In this document: positions 32,986 through 44,963 of the stretch, in pieces
Numbering within the stretch: position 1 is the first letter of the stretch
How the letters are laid out: each line of letters begins with the position of its first letter
The notes under the pieces: generated by a model
Database searches by the model: none
Seen by the model: the letters and a program-made list of their open reading frames with translations, nothing else
What the model was told of the DNA's origin: nothing
From: Gambelia wislizenii
Taxonomy: Eukaryota > Chordata > Lepidosauria > Squamata > Crotaphytidae
Length of the DNA stretch: 64,000 bases
Direction: 5' to 3'
NCBI GenBank assembly: GCA_030847615.1
Contig: JAUMIR010000001.1
Span: 263,003,187 to 263,067,186, forward strand
Position numbers and translations under genes: made by a program

Positions 32986-33667
32986 TAATCCTTCAGTTTC
33001 AGTGTTAGGTAGGCCCTCTTATTAGGCAGAATGATATGCCCTGCCATTAGGCAGTCACCTCAAGTCACAAATATGAAGAGGCACCAGCAGGGTCTTGAAG
33101 AAGAAAGCCATGGGCCAAACATCCTACCTGGCACTCAATAAGCTATCTTGCTGCCATTGAGTGTGATGGAGGATGCTGGAAGTACATCTATCAGAAAGTT
33201 GTCATGGATACTAAAGGAACCTAGGTGTTTGCATCCTGGATTTGTTTTTAAAATGAATTAATTATTTTCAGTTAATTAAAAATGGTTTGCAGTTTGCAGT
33301 ACCATATTTAGTAGGTGTCCCTAATTTACCCGAGACACAAAACTGGTGGCAAACATAGAAGATTTTTACAGGCATTTCACAAATAATTGTGAGTCTTCAA
33401 ATGGGAGAGAAAGTTAGAAAGACATAAAGATAAAGAGGGTCCTACTGCCTTGTAAGAAGCAAGCAAGAAGAGTGAATGAGCACCAGGCCAAAAGGACAGA
33501 AAGACCACCAATGAGGAGAGGTGTGGAAGAGAAGCCAAAGAGTAGAAAGAAGGAAGGAGCATTGGGAACCTGACGGGGGTCTAAGATTTTTTTAAAAATA
33601 TCTGTAAAATGTGACACTTCTGCTAGTGAATAATCTACAAATGTATTTAACTACCCCCTCAAAATCA
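32986..33667. other. Unassigned sequence, no gene seen
   Basis: No repeats or protein-like ORFs recognised. Confidence 0.45.
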
Positions 33668-33872
33668 AAAACATAGCCATGTTAGTCTGTATCATATACA
33701 AAGGGATCTTGTAGTACCTTCAAGACCAAAATACATTTGTAGCATATGCTTTCATAGACTTAGTATGACTACATCATAGACTCCATCTGATGAAGTGGAC
33801 TGAGTCTATGAAAGCTTATGCTACATATACCTTTCTTGCAGTTACTCATAAAGGTGCTACAAGGTCTCTTTG
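33668..33872. mobile_element. Palindromic foldback repeat (family C)
   Basis: ACATAGCCATGTTAGTCTGT and GGGATCTTGTAGTACCTTCA on the left, inverted counterpart GGTGCTACAAGGTCTCTTTG on the right. Also GACTGAGTCTATGAAAGCTT near the centre. Homologous to 14700-14922. Confidence 0.75.
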
Positions 33873-33929
33873 ATTTTTAAAAGTAGGAAACTATGGTGTC
33901 ATTACCACCATTATCTAGGGATGGGAAGA

Positions 33930-33930
<1 letters not shown>

Positions 33931-33962
<32 letters not shown>
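33931..33962. repeat. (GT)n microsatellite
   Basis: About 15-16 GT units. Confidence 0.95.
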
Positions 33963-33965
<3 letters not shown>

Positions 33966-33989
33966 AAAATGGTAAAACAACTTGGTTCT

Positions 33990-34395
33990 CAAATGTTGAG
34001 AAACCCTAATGAGAAGAATCCTAGACTGCTTAGAATATTGGCAGTTTGGAACTTATACTATGCAAAATTTGCATGTGATTGTTTTGTGCAGAAAAGAGCA
34101 ATTTCATGCAGGAACCAGTATTTTTTGTGCAAGAAATTTCTACATAGAAATATTATTTTCTGCACCCCCCGCCCCAAAAAAAAAAAAAAAAAAAAGTCCT
34201 GAAGAAAATGCTGGTTCCTGAGCAGAAAATTCTGTTCTCCATACAAAACAACCCCATGTGAATTTTGCACAGAATACATCTCAAACTATGAATAGCTTTA
34301 GAAAATGGTAGCTTTTTGTAAACTTTCTCTCAGCCAGACAAAAATTGCTAAAATCACTCACTGCTTCCTTTGAGGAGAAAATTACCATTATCAAA
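33990..34395 (+). repeat. Unnamed dispersed repeat R2 (copy 1)
   Basis: Co-linear with 42438-43090. Shared phrases include GAGAAGAATCCT, GCAAAATTTGCA, ATATTATTTTCTGC, GCTG.TTCC..AGCAGAAAAT-like segments and ACTTTCTCTCAG...AAAAATTGCTAAAAT. It has repeated GCAGAAAA-type motifs in both orientations. A poly(A) run at 34177-34195 interrupts it. No known family assigned. Confidence 0.6.
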
Positions 34396-35098
34396 GTACC
34401 ATATTTGACTACCATCTTTCATGCAAAGCTTCACCCAAATTCCTGAGTTCTACAACACTTCAATAATATTTTGAAACATAATTTGTCCTTAACAACAAAA
34501 CAATACTGTGACAATTCAGCTGTCTAACAGATCATGATTAGATTCCATCCATTTCTGAAGGACAAACATATGGATATAAGCTATAAGACATGTCAAGAGA
34601 TGTTCACTAGAAGAATAAAGTTCAGTCATTGGAATATTATACTTCAAAAGCTATGTCTAAAGACTCAGTCTAAACTATAAGTGTTGGAAGTAGAATGCTT
34701 CACACTGAAGAGTCAAGAATGCCTCAGAGCAGGTAGTACTAATAGGGTTAGATAGTTTGAGTGACCCAAGTATCTTCCCTCCTTGTCTACCTATCCTGAC
34801 CCCTCTGTGATGTAAACAGATACTCTTGGGGATATTTCCACCTCTTCTCCTTCTCTGAGTCCTCTCTCACTCTTTCCTAGAATGAAGCTAGTTTAGATTA
34901 GCACCCTGAGTAACTTTCCTATCTTAGAATGTAGTTCTTATAATAGTCTTTAGTTTGTTTCTCCAAGCCATTGGTTTCTTTGCTCCTTATTCAGGATCTC
35001 TAACCACTGCACACACTCCCTATCAATGGACCTGTCTATACGAGGCGGAAAAATATTATCTCCTCCGAAGAAACAGCTATTCGCAGTACTGCAACCTG
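34396..35098. other. Unassigned sequence, no gene seen
   Basis: AT-rich, with no recognised element. The phrase GGACCTGTCTATACGAGG at 35029 resembles the GGGCTTGTCTACA-type terminal motif of TIR elements, but no partner end was found. Confidence 0.4.
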
Positions 35099-35443
35099 TC
35101 TTTTTTATTAAATAATACATGAAATAAAATACATTAACATATACATACAAACAATCCATAAACACACAAAACCCAACAAACAAACAAAACTTCCTTTAAT
35201 CTTCCTTTCTTCAGGTGCGAGTAACTCATGCCTTTTCTCTTCCCATTTCTCATCTATATTTGAAATCTCTGTTTTCAACATTTGAAGCTTTCCTCTCCTT
35301 GTTACTTAATGCCTATTGTTGCTAACTCCCCCCATTTTTCTTTCCACAGGGGTATTAATATCTTCCAATCATTACAGTTTTTCTCTGTTTTTTTCTCATC
35401 TAAGATAATCATTAACCTATCCATCTCATACATATCGTATAGT

Positions 35444-38150
35444 TCAAAACATCCATTCCTCTATCCCTAGTATTGTTGAATTTTTCCAGTTCTTTGCAAA
35501 TGTAACCCTAGGAGCAGTAATCATATAAAGAAGAACTTTCCAATACCTTCCCTGACCTTGTTTGTTTATATCATGTAACACATTCAAAAGGTAAATTTCA
35601 GGTTTACGTGGAATGTCTATCTTCAAATACTTAGTGACATTTTTATGAATTTCCTTCCAAAATTTCTTTACCTCACTACAATGCCACCAAACATGATAAT
35701 ATGAGCCCACTGCTTTACCACACTTTCAACCCACATTCGATGAATTTTTATATATTTTTTTATTTTGTCGGGTGTCAAATACCATCTAAAAATTGATTTA
35801 TAGTAATTTTCTCTTAAGCTGTTGCTTCTGGTAAATAAAATATTTTTATTCCAAGATTTTTCCCAATCTTCTAGATGTATTTGATTACCAATATTTTGGG
35901 CCCATATACCATGTAAGGCTTTATCGTTTCTTGCTCCAAGTTTAATTTCATCAATATTTTGTAGATCTTTGACAACAAATTACTCTTATTTTCATATATT
36001 ATCTTATTGAATTCAGTCATCTCCTCCTCTACTCCTTCTAATTTCATGTTTTTCTTGAACTTTTCTGTTAGTTGTCTGTAGAGGAACCAGTTACACCGAA
36101 TACTTTCTTTATTTAATTCTTCTTGATGTTTCATAATATATGCCCCTCTTTCTTGTTTCAAGATGTCTTTGTAAGTTAGCCATTTATTCTTGAAAAGATT
36201 CTCTTTTTTGTAGAATGCCTCATGATTAGATATCCATATAGGTATCTTTCGATATAATTTTGTTTTATATCTTAACCATACTTTTAACAAGGAATGCCAA
36301 ATGAAATGATGTAAAAATTCTCTGTGAACTGCTACCTTATTGTACCAAATATATGTATGCCAGCCGAATCATAAATTAAAGCCCTCCAATTGTAGCAATC
36401 TTACGTTTTCTAATCGTACCCATTCCTTGAACCATAAATTACAGCTGGCATGGTAATAACCTTTGAAATCAGGAAAGCTTAATCCACCTCTTTCTCTAGT
36501 ATCTTGCAGTATTTTCCTATTTATTCTAGCCTTTTTACCCACCCACACAAATCTAAATACATCTTTGTTCACAGTATCAAAGAATTTCTCATTATGGAGT
36601 ATTGGGATATTTTGAAATATATATTAGTTTGGGGAATACAGACATCTTTATTGCAGCTATCCTTCCCAACCATGATATATTTAACTTACTCCACCTAATT
36701 AAAGCCTCTTTTATCGATTTCCAATTTTTAATATAATTATTTTCATATAAATCTGTATTTTTATTTGTTGCTGTTATCCTAAGTACTTTGTTTTCTTTTC
36801 TAGTTTGAACCCCGTTCTTTCCTTTAGTTGTAATTCCTCTGTTTTGATCATATTTTTGTTAGTATTACTGTTTTTTTTTCTATTTATTTTTAACCCCGCT
36901 AACTCCCTGAATTCCTCAAAGATTTCAAGTAATATTTCAATACTTTCCACTGGATCATCTAGAAAAAAACCCAAATCATCTGCAAATGCCTTGTATTTAT
37001 AATGAATATCTTATGCCCCTTTATTTGTTGATTTAACCTTATTTTTCTATTTAACACCTCTATTACTACAATAAACAGTTAAAGAGACAGTGGACATCCT
37101 TGGCGTGTACCTCTGCCAATTGGGAATATTTTAAATTTCTCTTCATTAATTATTATTCTAGCCTCCTGATTGTTATAGATTTTCCTTACCCATTCTAGGT
37201 ATTTTCTGCCAATTCCCATTTTTTCTAATACCATATCCATAAATTCCCATCGGATGTTGTCAAAGGCTTTCTCAGCATCAATAAATATCATTGCTAATTT
37301 TCTCTCATTGTGTTTTTTGTAAAACTCTACAACATTTTACAAATGTTATGATGCATTATGAGGAGAGACTTAGGGAGCTGGGTATGTTTAGCCTGGAAAA
37401 AAGACAGTTAAGAGGTGATATGATAGCCCTGTTTAAGTATTTGAAGGGATGTCACGCTGAGTGAGGATGGAGCAGGCTTGTTTTCTGCTGCTCCAGAGAC
37501 TGGAACACGGAGCAATGGATGCAAGCTCCAGGAACAGAGATTCCACCTCAACATTAGGAGGAACTTTTTGACAGTGAGAGCTGTTCGGCAGTGGAACGCA
37601 CTCCCTTGGAGTGTGGTGGGGTCTCCTACCTTGGAGTTCTTTAAACAGTGATTGGAGGTCTTTAAACAGAGGCTGGATTGCCATCTGTCGGGGATGCTTT
37701 GATCAAGATTTCCTGCGTGGCAGGGGGTTGGACTGGATGGCCCTCATGGTCTCTTCCAACTCTGCAATTCTATGATTCTATGATTTAACAATGTTCTCAA
37801 ATTATTTTTCTACCAGGCAGAAAGCTGTTTTAGTCTTCATGTATCTATGACACTAATACTTTCTTCAATCTTTCAGCTAAGATATTCGTAAAAATCTTAT
37901 AATCAATATTTAGTAATGAAATTGGTCTGTAATTAGATGTTTGTGTTGGATCTTTCCCCTCTTTTGGTATCAGTACAATATTCACATTTTTTCATGTTTC
38001 AGGGCAATTTGTGTAATTAATTTCATTTAATAATCTATGCAAAGGTGTTACCAATTCGTCTTCAATTTTTTTATAGTACAGTACTGTAAATCCATCCGGC
38101 CTGAGGGCCTTATCACTTTTCAACTTCCTGATTGCTTCTCTAATTTCATT
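35444..38150 (-). pseudogene. L1 ORF2 (reverse transcriptase) remnant
   Basis: From 5' to 3' on the minus strand there is an N-terminal RT block near 37955-38110. After the CR1 comes motif A ([16 protein letters not shown], near 37291-37240), then GTRQGCPLSL ending 37079. The intact FADD is at 36975-36986, and TKYLG at about 36774-36790. C-terminal domain pieces at 36572-35444 include FRFVWVGKKARI and a Cys/His stretch YYHVWWHC. Stops and frameshifts divide it into at least five segments. In contrast to the L1 at 19777, the FADD aspartates are kept. Confidence 0.85.
37346..37790 (+). mobile_element. CR1 LINE 3' end inserted in the L1
   Basis: Sense CR1 fragment with the ORF2 tail ([20 protein letters not shown], then [16 protein letters not shown] and FNLRRNFL-like text). 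One in-frame stop interrupts FKQ*LEVFKQRLD. The 3' tail is two copies of ATTCTATG near 37765-37784. It lies opposite in direction to the L1 that it interrupts. Confidence 0.88.
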
Positions 38151-38155
38151 TTAAG

Positions 38156-39454
38156 CCCCCATCCTTAGCTTAAACAGTGGCCCCTTATTAATAATAGGCC
38201 ACAATAGGAGAACTGGAACTTCATTTTGATGGATGTGAAAAAAGCATGCCCTAATGCATGTGGCTTGAAGAGTGTTTGATATCTAGCATTTTGAGAGCTA
38301 TGGCTGGGCAAAAACTATTCACTATTTGACTATGACATATCTTTTGTCTGTGTTAAACTATCTTCATTTTTGGCAATTTGTTGGTGCTGCTTGCTTAATT
38401 CATTTAGTTTGTTCTTCATCTTTCTACTGCCTTATATGAGTTTTCAGTGAAGTCATTATGTCTTTAGCGATATCATCAACCATGCCAGCACTTTATCCAG
38501 TATTGTGAGATAAATTAGTATTATTATCTTGTATATTACAGAACAGGGAAAGAGACTTGTTTAAAGCTACCTAGGCATTTTATGGCAGTGGAAAGAACCA
38601 AACTAGGAGCTTTCTAGAAAAGAAATCAGTCTCTGAGGCACTACACTAAACTGTCTCCCCAAATAGATCACATTCAAGCAATGGCTAGACTAAACCATGA
38701 CAATGAATGTGATAAATAAGGGCAAAAAAAAATATGAAAATGTTTGTGCATGCAAGCATACAGATTTTATATGGAAATGGAAATGGGAGATTATTCAGAG
38801 GATATTGTGATAACTTCTGGGAGGAATCCTTAGATGTCCACTGAATACTGAATTTTCGTTTTTGCCTACACAGAAAAGTAAAACATTAGAGACTATCATG
38901 CAGAGGATGTTTGGTCTGAAGGACCCTTTACAAAAAGTATTGTTGGCAGTAAGCTTAAAGACATTTATCTCTGTGGTCATTGCAGTATGTGTGGTGATTA
39001 GAGTAAGACTAAACTCATTTCAAGGGATGATTAACAGTTGCTCTTATGTTATTGTAAGTTTCTTTAATTGTTTTTCCACCAGGGTAATGTAGCAACATTA
39101 GATGCCAATATGAATTTGTTCCATTGAAATGACTATGGGCTTGTCTACATAGGTGAAAAATATCTGCTTCATATCACATTTTCCTGGTATGCAATGATCC
39201 TGCACACATCTTGTTAATGCCACACACATCTTGTTAAAGCAAAGTGAGAGCAGTATTACCAGCCACACATTTCCCCTAGGCAAACTCACTTTGGTGTAAA
39301 AAGGCAGTCCTATACTTCACATAAATTTCAGCCACACAGGCCATGACCACTCTGTTTTTTCTTCTTTCCATCATGCATGCAAATAAGCAGTGGTGTGTTA
39401 ATAATGTTACACAAGTATCCACACAAATGCACCTTCAAAAAAAAATAATAGTGA
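38156..39454. other. Mostly unassigned; a MIR-like SINE scrap
   Basis: Bases 38518-38610 resemble an antisense MIR/CORE-SINE (ATTACAGAACAGGGAAAGAG, GACTTGTTTAAAGCTACCTA). GGGCTTGTCTACATAGG at 39134 looks like a TIR-type terminus but has no identified partner. No gene seen. Confidence 0.45.
38518..38610 (-). mobile_element. MIR-like SINE fragment
   Basis: Complement of the conserved MIR core around the phrase for ...CCTCTTTCCCTG..TTCTGTAAT. Diverged; called from phrase order only. Confidence 0.4.
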
Positions 39455-39657
39455 CTGCAAGCCGGGTACTGATTTCTGGCCACAGCTTTGTGAATTGGGC
39501 AGCACGACATGCCAGAAGGAGCCCGTTGGGTCCGCAGCTGGGTCTGGGAGACATTGCCTCTATCGAATGGCTTGGCAAATGGGCTCAATGGTTACACTCT
39601 TGGCTCTGTTTGCACAATGGTACCAGAGATGTAGCCACATCTCTGCTCCCCTCCTGA
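39455..39657 (+). pseudogene. Isolated DIRS/Ngaro SGNH-hydrolase fragment
   Basis: It reads RVLISGHSFVNWAARHARRS, PLGPQLGLGDIASIEWLGKW and AQWLHSWL. This is the N-terminal block of the SGNH-like domain that also occurs in the Ngaro element at 62400-62550 (ICSHSMVYWAARQA, LALGDKLIVDWLGRRGPRWH). Here the nucleophile block is GHS, whereas the other copy reads SHS. Only the first ~65 codons are present, and no RNase H or recombinase sequence flanks them. It is a separate, older remnant of a related element. Confidence 0.75.
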
Positions 39658-39711
39658 GAATACAAGCATTGATCATGCCATAGTTCACCTTTACATGATT
39701 GTAGGTCAGGT

Positions 39712-39948
39712 TGTTGCCATTGTGTATCTTCAAGTCATTTCTGACTTATGGCAAACCTATCACAGGGTTTTCTTGGCAAGATTTGTTCAGAGGAGGAGGG
39801 TTGATTTCACCTTCCTCTGAGGCTGAGAGAGTTTGATTTGCCCGAGGTCATCCAGTGGGTTTGCATGGCTGAGTGGGGATTTGACCCTGGTCTCCAGAGT
39901 CACAACAATCTAATGCTTAAAGCACTACTCCATGCTGGTCCTCATAGG
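39712..39948 (-). mobile_element. Sauria-type SINE
   Basis: Antisense: tail GTATCTTCAAGTCATTTCTG, body CACAGGGTTTTCTTGGCAAG and CCTCTGAGGCTGAGAGAGTT, head complement GATTTGACCCTGGTCTCCAG, end CCATGCTGGTCCTC. Confidence 0.9.
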
Positions 39949-40237
39949 CCAGTTGGTGATGATGTAAATACCTAACAGGGTGTCAGACATTTATTTTATT
40001 TTATTTTTTGCATGAACAAAACGGCAATGGACCAGAGCAGGAATAGTGTATCCCTACAGGAAAATAGTCTCTCTCACTATGTATGTATTATCTCTAATCT
40101 ATCTCTATACAGGTCAGTAGGTATGCAGACAGACAGACAGACAGACAGGCAGGCCAATCACAGTAAATAGTAGAAGGCATTTCGTGGAATCCACATTCAT
40201 TTGATTCCTCCTGTTTGCATGCTTCCCTTGCATTTCA
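39949..40237. repeat. Short repeats: TTTTA-rich and (CAGA)n
   Basis: TTTTATTTTATTTT near 39991-40006 and (CAGA)n at 40128-40149. No gene. Confidence 0.75.
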
Positions 40238-40478
40238 GAGCCAATGTGGTAAAATGTTTAGAAAGTTGGGCTTCTTAGATCCAGGGCCATCTCACCATGA
40301 AATTCACTGGATAACCTGGGAGCAGTTGTATGTTTTCTCATTCTCTGTCTCTCCCCCCAACCCCCGTCTCTCTCTCTCTCACACACACATACGATGGAGG
40401 GTTATTGTGAGGATAAAGCAGAGAGGACAAGAACCATGTATGCTGTCTTGAGCTCATGGAAGTAATACATAAGTGCTG
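40238..40478 (+). mobile_element. tRNA-derived SINE, squamate type
   Basis: The head GAGCCAATGTGGTAAAATGT is followed by a diverged tRNA-like portion, CATGAAATTCACTGGATAAC, then GGAGGGTTATTGTGAGGATA and TGCTGTCTTGAGCTCATGG. Same body type as 12164-12346. An internal (TC)n(AC)n run lies at 40368-40389. Confidence 0.7.
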
Positions 40479-42437
40479 AATCACACCACTATGCCCACTT
40501 CACATTAGAAAGGGGACTGATGGGCCTGTTGCCATCACAGATGGTTTAGCCTGGTGTTGTGTCTTTAGAAGCTTTAAAATCTGTGAAAGATATGGTGACA
40601 CTGAGTTCATTACAGAAGGCAGAATATCGACTACCATGTTTAGAAAATGCAAAGAAAAGCCAGAGGAAGGAAGAAGTCAGGCTCAAGAGCCCTTTTTTCA
40701 TAGCCCCCTCAGTTAACTGGAATGGGTGTGTGAGCCTATGATTAAACTGAGTAATCACCCTGATTAAATTACTGATTAAATTTTAGCTACAGACATACAA
40801 TTTTTAAGCATCTGAAGTTGACAATATAGAACAAAGAGGGTGTTTCTTAATTTCTACACCATAAATCACAGTTCATTTAAATTGCTGCGTTTGCAATAGC
40901 TCTGTTCCTAAATACAATATTAGTAAATCTTAAGCAATTAAACTAACCAGATTGATGGGAAGGATACACAACCACAGCTTGCTTCTGAGACCTGCACTGG
41001 CATGTAACAGTCCACACATAGACAGTAGTGTTGCCATAATTCTCTGCCACAACACTGGGACAGAGCACCCACAGGGGAGGAAGAGGAAGAGGAGGAGGAG
41101 GAGGAGGAGGAGGAGGGAGCCCTCTTCATTCCCCCTTCCCATGAAGAGGGCACCCAGAGCACCTGCAGGGGGGGAGGGAGCCCTCTTCTCTCTCCCCTAG
41201 CAGCAAGCAGAGCACCCAGAGAACCCACAGAGGGGAAGAGGCAGCCCTCTTCTCTCCCCCTTTCCCATGGACAGAGCACCCAGAGCATCCATGGGAGGGG
41301 GAGGATGCCCAAAGACTCACCTCAACTCTGTGGGAAGGAAGCGAGCAGGCAGAGCAATGCAGGCACATGGGGAAGGAAGTGGGTGGGCAGGCAGATGAGA
41401 CAGGAGGAAGTGCCACCCCAAAAAACACCCTCTGCCCTCCCGCCCTCCCTCGCTATACCAGCCCATCATGCTGGCTAATCAAAGTAGGAGATACTGAATT
41501 CCTCCAGTTCTGGAGGGAAGAGAGACTCTCTTACCTCCAGAGCTGGAGGAATCCGGGATCTGCTTCTTTGAGTAGCTCACCTGGATGGGACAATTTTAAA
41601 TTCCTTTAATCTGGGATTTTCCTGGATTTCCAGGATGTATGGCAACCCTAGTAGATAGTAACTCTGCTGTCCAGTCAATTATGCTATAGACAGAGATGAA
41701 AAACAATACATTTCATGGAGGAGAATATTTCAAGTCATGGTGGAATCCTAAGCATGTTTACTCTGAGGCCTATCCCAGTAGGTTCAGTAGAAATTACTCC
41801 CTAGAACAAATATAAAGTGGGTTCCAGTAAAGCAGGTCAGACAGCTGAAAATGGTGAGCTCAGTGAGTAACTCTATGACTGCACATATGAGAGGAAAGAT
41901 ATCTTAACTGGCATTCCCAACGTGTTTTAGGAATGTATCCATCTAAAAAAAACTACATGAAGGTACTTCTCTTTCCTGTTTCCTTCTCCAATCCATACCT
42001 GGTTCCTTTGGGGATGTTGTTTTTTTAATGGAAAGGGAATTACAGGATAAAAACCATCCCATTTTGGCATGTTTTTTGAAGGATGCATTTTTGTACAGAT
42101 TTTTGAAATTGTTTACATAATGTGAATACGTTCTTTCTACTGACTAAAGCAGAAATCATGTAGCCTCGAGACATAGCCAGTGGTATGGAATGTTTGGAGT
42201 TTCAGTCAGCAGCTGGAGGGCAATTTGATTCCTGTCCCTGGATTAAAGCATGGGCCAGACACATTTTGTACACATATTAAATATTTTTATTATTCTGTGC
42301 ACACATATGCATGACACAAGAATATAACAAGGACATCATTTTTGTGAAAGAACAAAACATCCAGCATCTTATTAATGACATACACAGTAGAGATGGAAAG
42401 AACATTTGAAAATATTTGAAAAATGATCAAACAATAT
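40479..42437. other. Unassigned sequence with a minisatellite
   Basis: Apart from the GGA-rich minisatellite at 41058-41315 I see no element. ORFs on both strands of that minisatellite are compositional artefacts. Confidence 0.5.
41058..41315. repeat. GC-rich minisatellite of ~60-bp units
   Basis: Three to four degenerate units, each with AGAGCACCCA(G/C)AG near one end and GAGGCAGCCCTCTTCTCTC-type text in the middle. The first unit contains an expanded (GGA)n run at 41077-41117. Confidence 0.75.
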
Positions 42438-43090
42438 GTTTTTCAAGTACTAAAAAACCCTGGTGAGAAGAATCCTGGATTGATGATAATCTTTGCAGTT
42501 CAGAACGTATTCTGTGAAAAATTCACATGTGGTTGTTTTGCTTAGAAAACAGCATTTTCTGTACAGAAGTTATCATCTATGCAGGAAAAAAACCTGCTTT
42601 CTGGACAGAAAATGCTGCAGTAAGGGACATCCCATGCAAAATTTGCACATGGTAGATTTGCACTGAAAACAACTTTTTTAGTGCATAATAAAACACAGTG
42701 GGTCCTTGGTTTCCAGGACACCCTTCCCCCCCGGAGACCAACATCCGTGAATGCTCAAGTCCCATTATATGCAATGGCATAGTAAAATGATCTCCCTTAT
42801 ATAAAATGGCAAAATCAAACTTTGCTTATTGAATTAATATATATATATATTTTAAAGCTGTGGATGGTGGAATCTGTAGATGCCAAATCCGTGGATACAG
42901 AGGGCTGACTGTATTTGCATAGGGAAATATTATTTTCTGCCCTAAAAATGCTGTTTCCCAGGCAGAAAATGAGTTGTGAACAGGGTTTGAAAACTGCATG
43001 TTTCTTGAAGTCTTTCTCTCAGTGGGTAAAAAATTGCTAAAATTACTCATGGCTTCCTTTCTAGAAGAATTTAGTGGAAAATTACATCTC
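42438..43090 (+). repeat. Unnamed dispersed repeat R2 (copy 2), split by a MITE
   Basis: Co-linear with 33990-34395 on both sides of the Tigger-like insertion at 42696-42911. The left part holds GAGAAGAATCCTGGATTGAT and CAAAATTTGCACATGG. The right part holds GGGAAATATTATTTTCTGCC and AAAAATTGCTAAAATTACTC. Confidence 0.6.
42696..42911. mobile_element. Tigger/mariner-type MITE
   Basis: 216 bp with inverted termini CAGTGGGTCCTTGGTTTCCA and the complement of CAGTCAGCCCTCTGTATCCA. Internal phrases GGATGCTCAAGTCCCATTAT-like, AATGGCATAGTAAAATGATC and GGATGGTGGAATCTGTAGAT are typical of Tigger-derived repeats. TA follows the right end; the left flank reads CA, probably a mutated TA. Confidence 0.82.
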
Positions 43091-44963
43091 TAATACATAG
43101 GCATAAGTTGTGCTACCCAAGTGGGGTGTTTTTTGTGTACATGGTTATATCCAGCTGACTCAGGAGCAGACTCAGGGTTCCAATGCAGAAAACAGGAGGT
43201 TATGCGTTGGCATTCAGAGAGCAGTGTGTTACATGAGGACAGCCATGCACATTGTCTTCCAATATGCACTTGTTATCCTACATTGCAATCCAGTATAGAA
43301 GTTGCATGATGGAAACAGAAACAACTCCGCTGGCAGCTATTCATAATATGTAGCTCGGGTGCAGGATAGCAGACACTGACTGATAATCTCCTTACTTTTT
43401 TGCATGTAACATGTAATGTTTATTTATTGTTTCTAAAATGTTTGGGGTGTTACTTGGAAAAATTTGGGGTATTTAAAGTTTTTATTTTTAAATCAAGATG
43501 TAACTAAGGGGACTTGTTACTAACCAGTCAGTGCTGAAGTAACAAACAATAAGTAATGAATAACACATTCCTTTGAGAAAGGAATGAATAACAGCTAATG
43601 TACTGCCTTGTTAAAAAAAAAAAAAACTCTGATGATCACATTTTGGACTGATAGCTGTGGTGGCATGTTGGCATCCTCACTGGAATCATTTCTTACAAAC
43701 AATGGCATGGAGAAGCAGTTGATTACTTGGGGTTTGGTCCAGGTGCCTGTCGGCATCATCAATATTATTCACTAAAACACTAAAAAAATGAAGGGAAACA
43801 TTCCATTTGGCAGACTTTCTCTCTGATTAGTTGATAATGGACATTCTGGGAAACTGTCCCCTCCCTTTTTAAGGCAATGGTAGATAAACACTTTAATTAC
43901 CCCAAGGAAGATTTTAATTCCAAGATGGTCAGATTGCAGGGCCTTTGAGTGGTATAAATTGTTAAAAAAGAAACATTCCTGTGTCTCAGAAGGACATTCT
44001 TTTTGCCCCTTTCCCACTTTGTTAGGTGCAAACATGGCAATTAAGTGCAGTACTAACCATAGTATTTTTAAGAGATCACATCCTTAACATAAAAATCCAC
44101 TGAGTGCATTTATCATTTAGCCAGTGCCATATATGTCTCTTAACTGTCAAACTCCCCCTGTGCAGTTCCAAAAACAAAACTCACATGCTTTACTGTTTTG
44201 TTTTGTTTTTTACTTTCAAGGTCATCCACTGTGCAACTGGACAACACAGAACAATAATCAGAGTGTGAAAGAACCAAAGATCATCTGGCTGAATCCCATG
44301 AAATGCAAGAACAGCTTTCATCATATCTAGGGATGGAAAAGGAGTTCATTCCATTCACGTTTTGATAAGAACCGATGAAAATGTACATGATCCAAATCAG
44401 TGTGTGAACTGGAACAGTTATCTTCAATATTACATTTGTCAGAATTTTGCAGGTTGGTTCTTAAAAAAAAAAAGAAATGCTTAGAAAGATGTGTCTAATA
44501 CATGGAATTCACACAAAAAATGCATTGGGGAAAATATACAGACAGCATTATATCAAGAAAAACTGATGTAAAAATATGCACAAAAATGTGTAAATGGGAA
44601 AATAATACATTTTTATGGGTTTTTCAATCTTTGAAAAACTATGGAAACATAAACGGTAAGCATTTATTTGAAGAGTGGGGTTAGTTTTTGAGGCACATTT
44701 GAACATAAATGGGGAGTCTACTGCAGGTCCAAAACAAGTTCCAGCTTCTGGGTGGCTTGGTGACACACTTTGATTAGGGTGGGGGTAGGTTTCCATAATG
44801 ACCAGGAGATGGAATGAAGGCAAGGAAAGGGAAGTAGAATGGTGTGATATCCTTTAGGTTGCCACAGAAAACTCTGGGCTGCACTGCCAGTCTTGTCTGC
44901 TCTTTGAGGAACATTCTGTCTGTTGGATGCAGAGCCCTTTATAGGGTATACTGTGGCTTCTAT
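43091..44963. other. Unassigned sequence, no gene seen
   Basis: Contains A-runs at 43612-43626 and 44462-44474. Nothing else recognised. Confidence 0.45.

Larger units (their letters stand above)
35099..38155 (-). mobile_element. L1 LINE, 5'-truncated, antisense, split by CR1
   Basis: The L1 3' UTR starts at about 35099. ORF2 reads leftward to rightward in antisense up to about 38155, where it is truncated in the RT. A CR1 copy occupies 37346-37790, and the L1 reading resumes beyond it (AKGED...-like RT motifs, complement at 37955-38110). No target duplication was found. Confidence 0.85.

Noticed and set aside
33931..33962. CRISPR-like or other spaced direct repeats
   Set aside because: All short tandem arrays in the window are ordinary microsatellites without spacers.
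40938..41428. Leu/Ser- or Glu-rich ORFs of 100-124 codons
   Set aside because: They overlie the GGA-rich minisatellite, and overlapping open frames occur on both strands.
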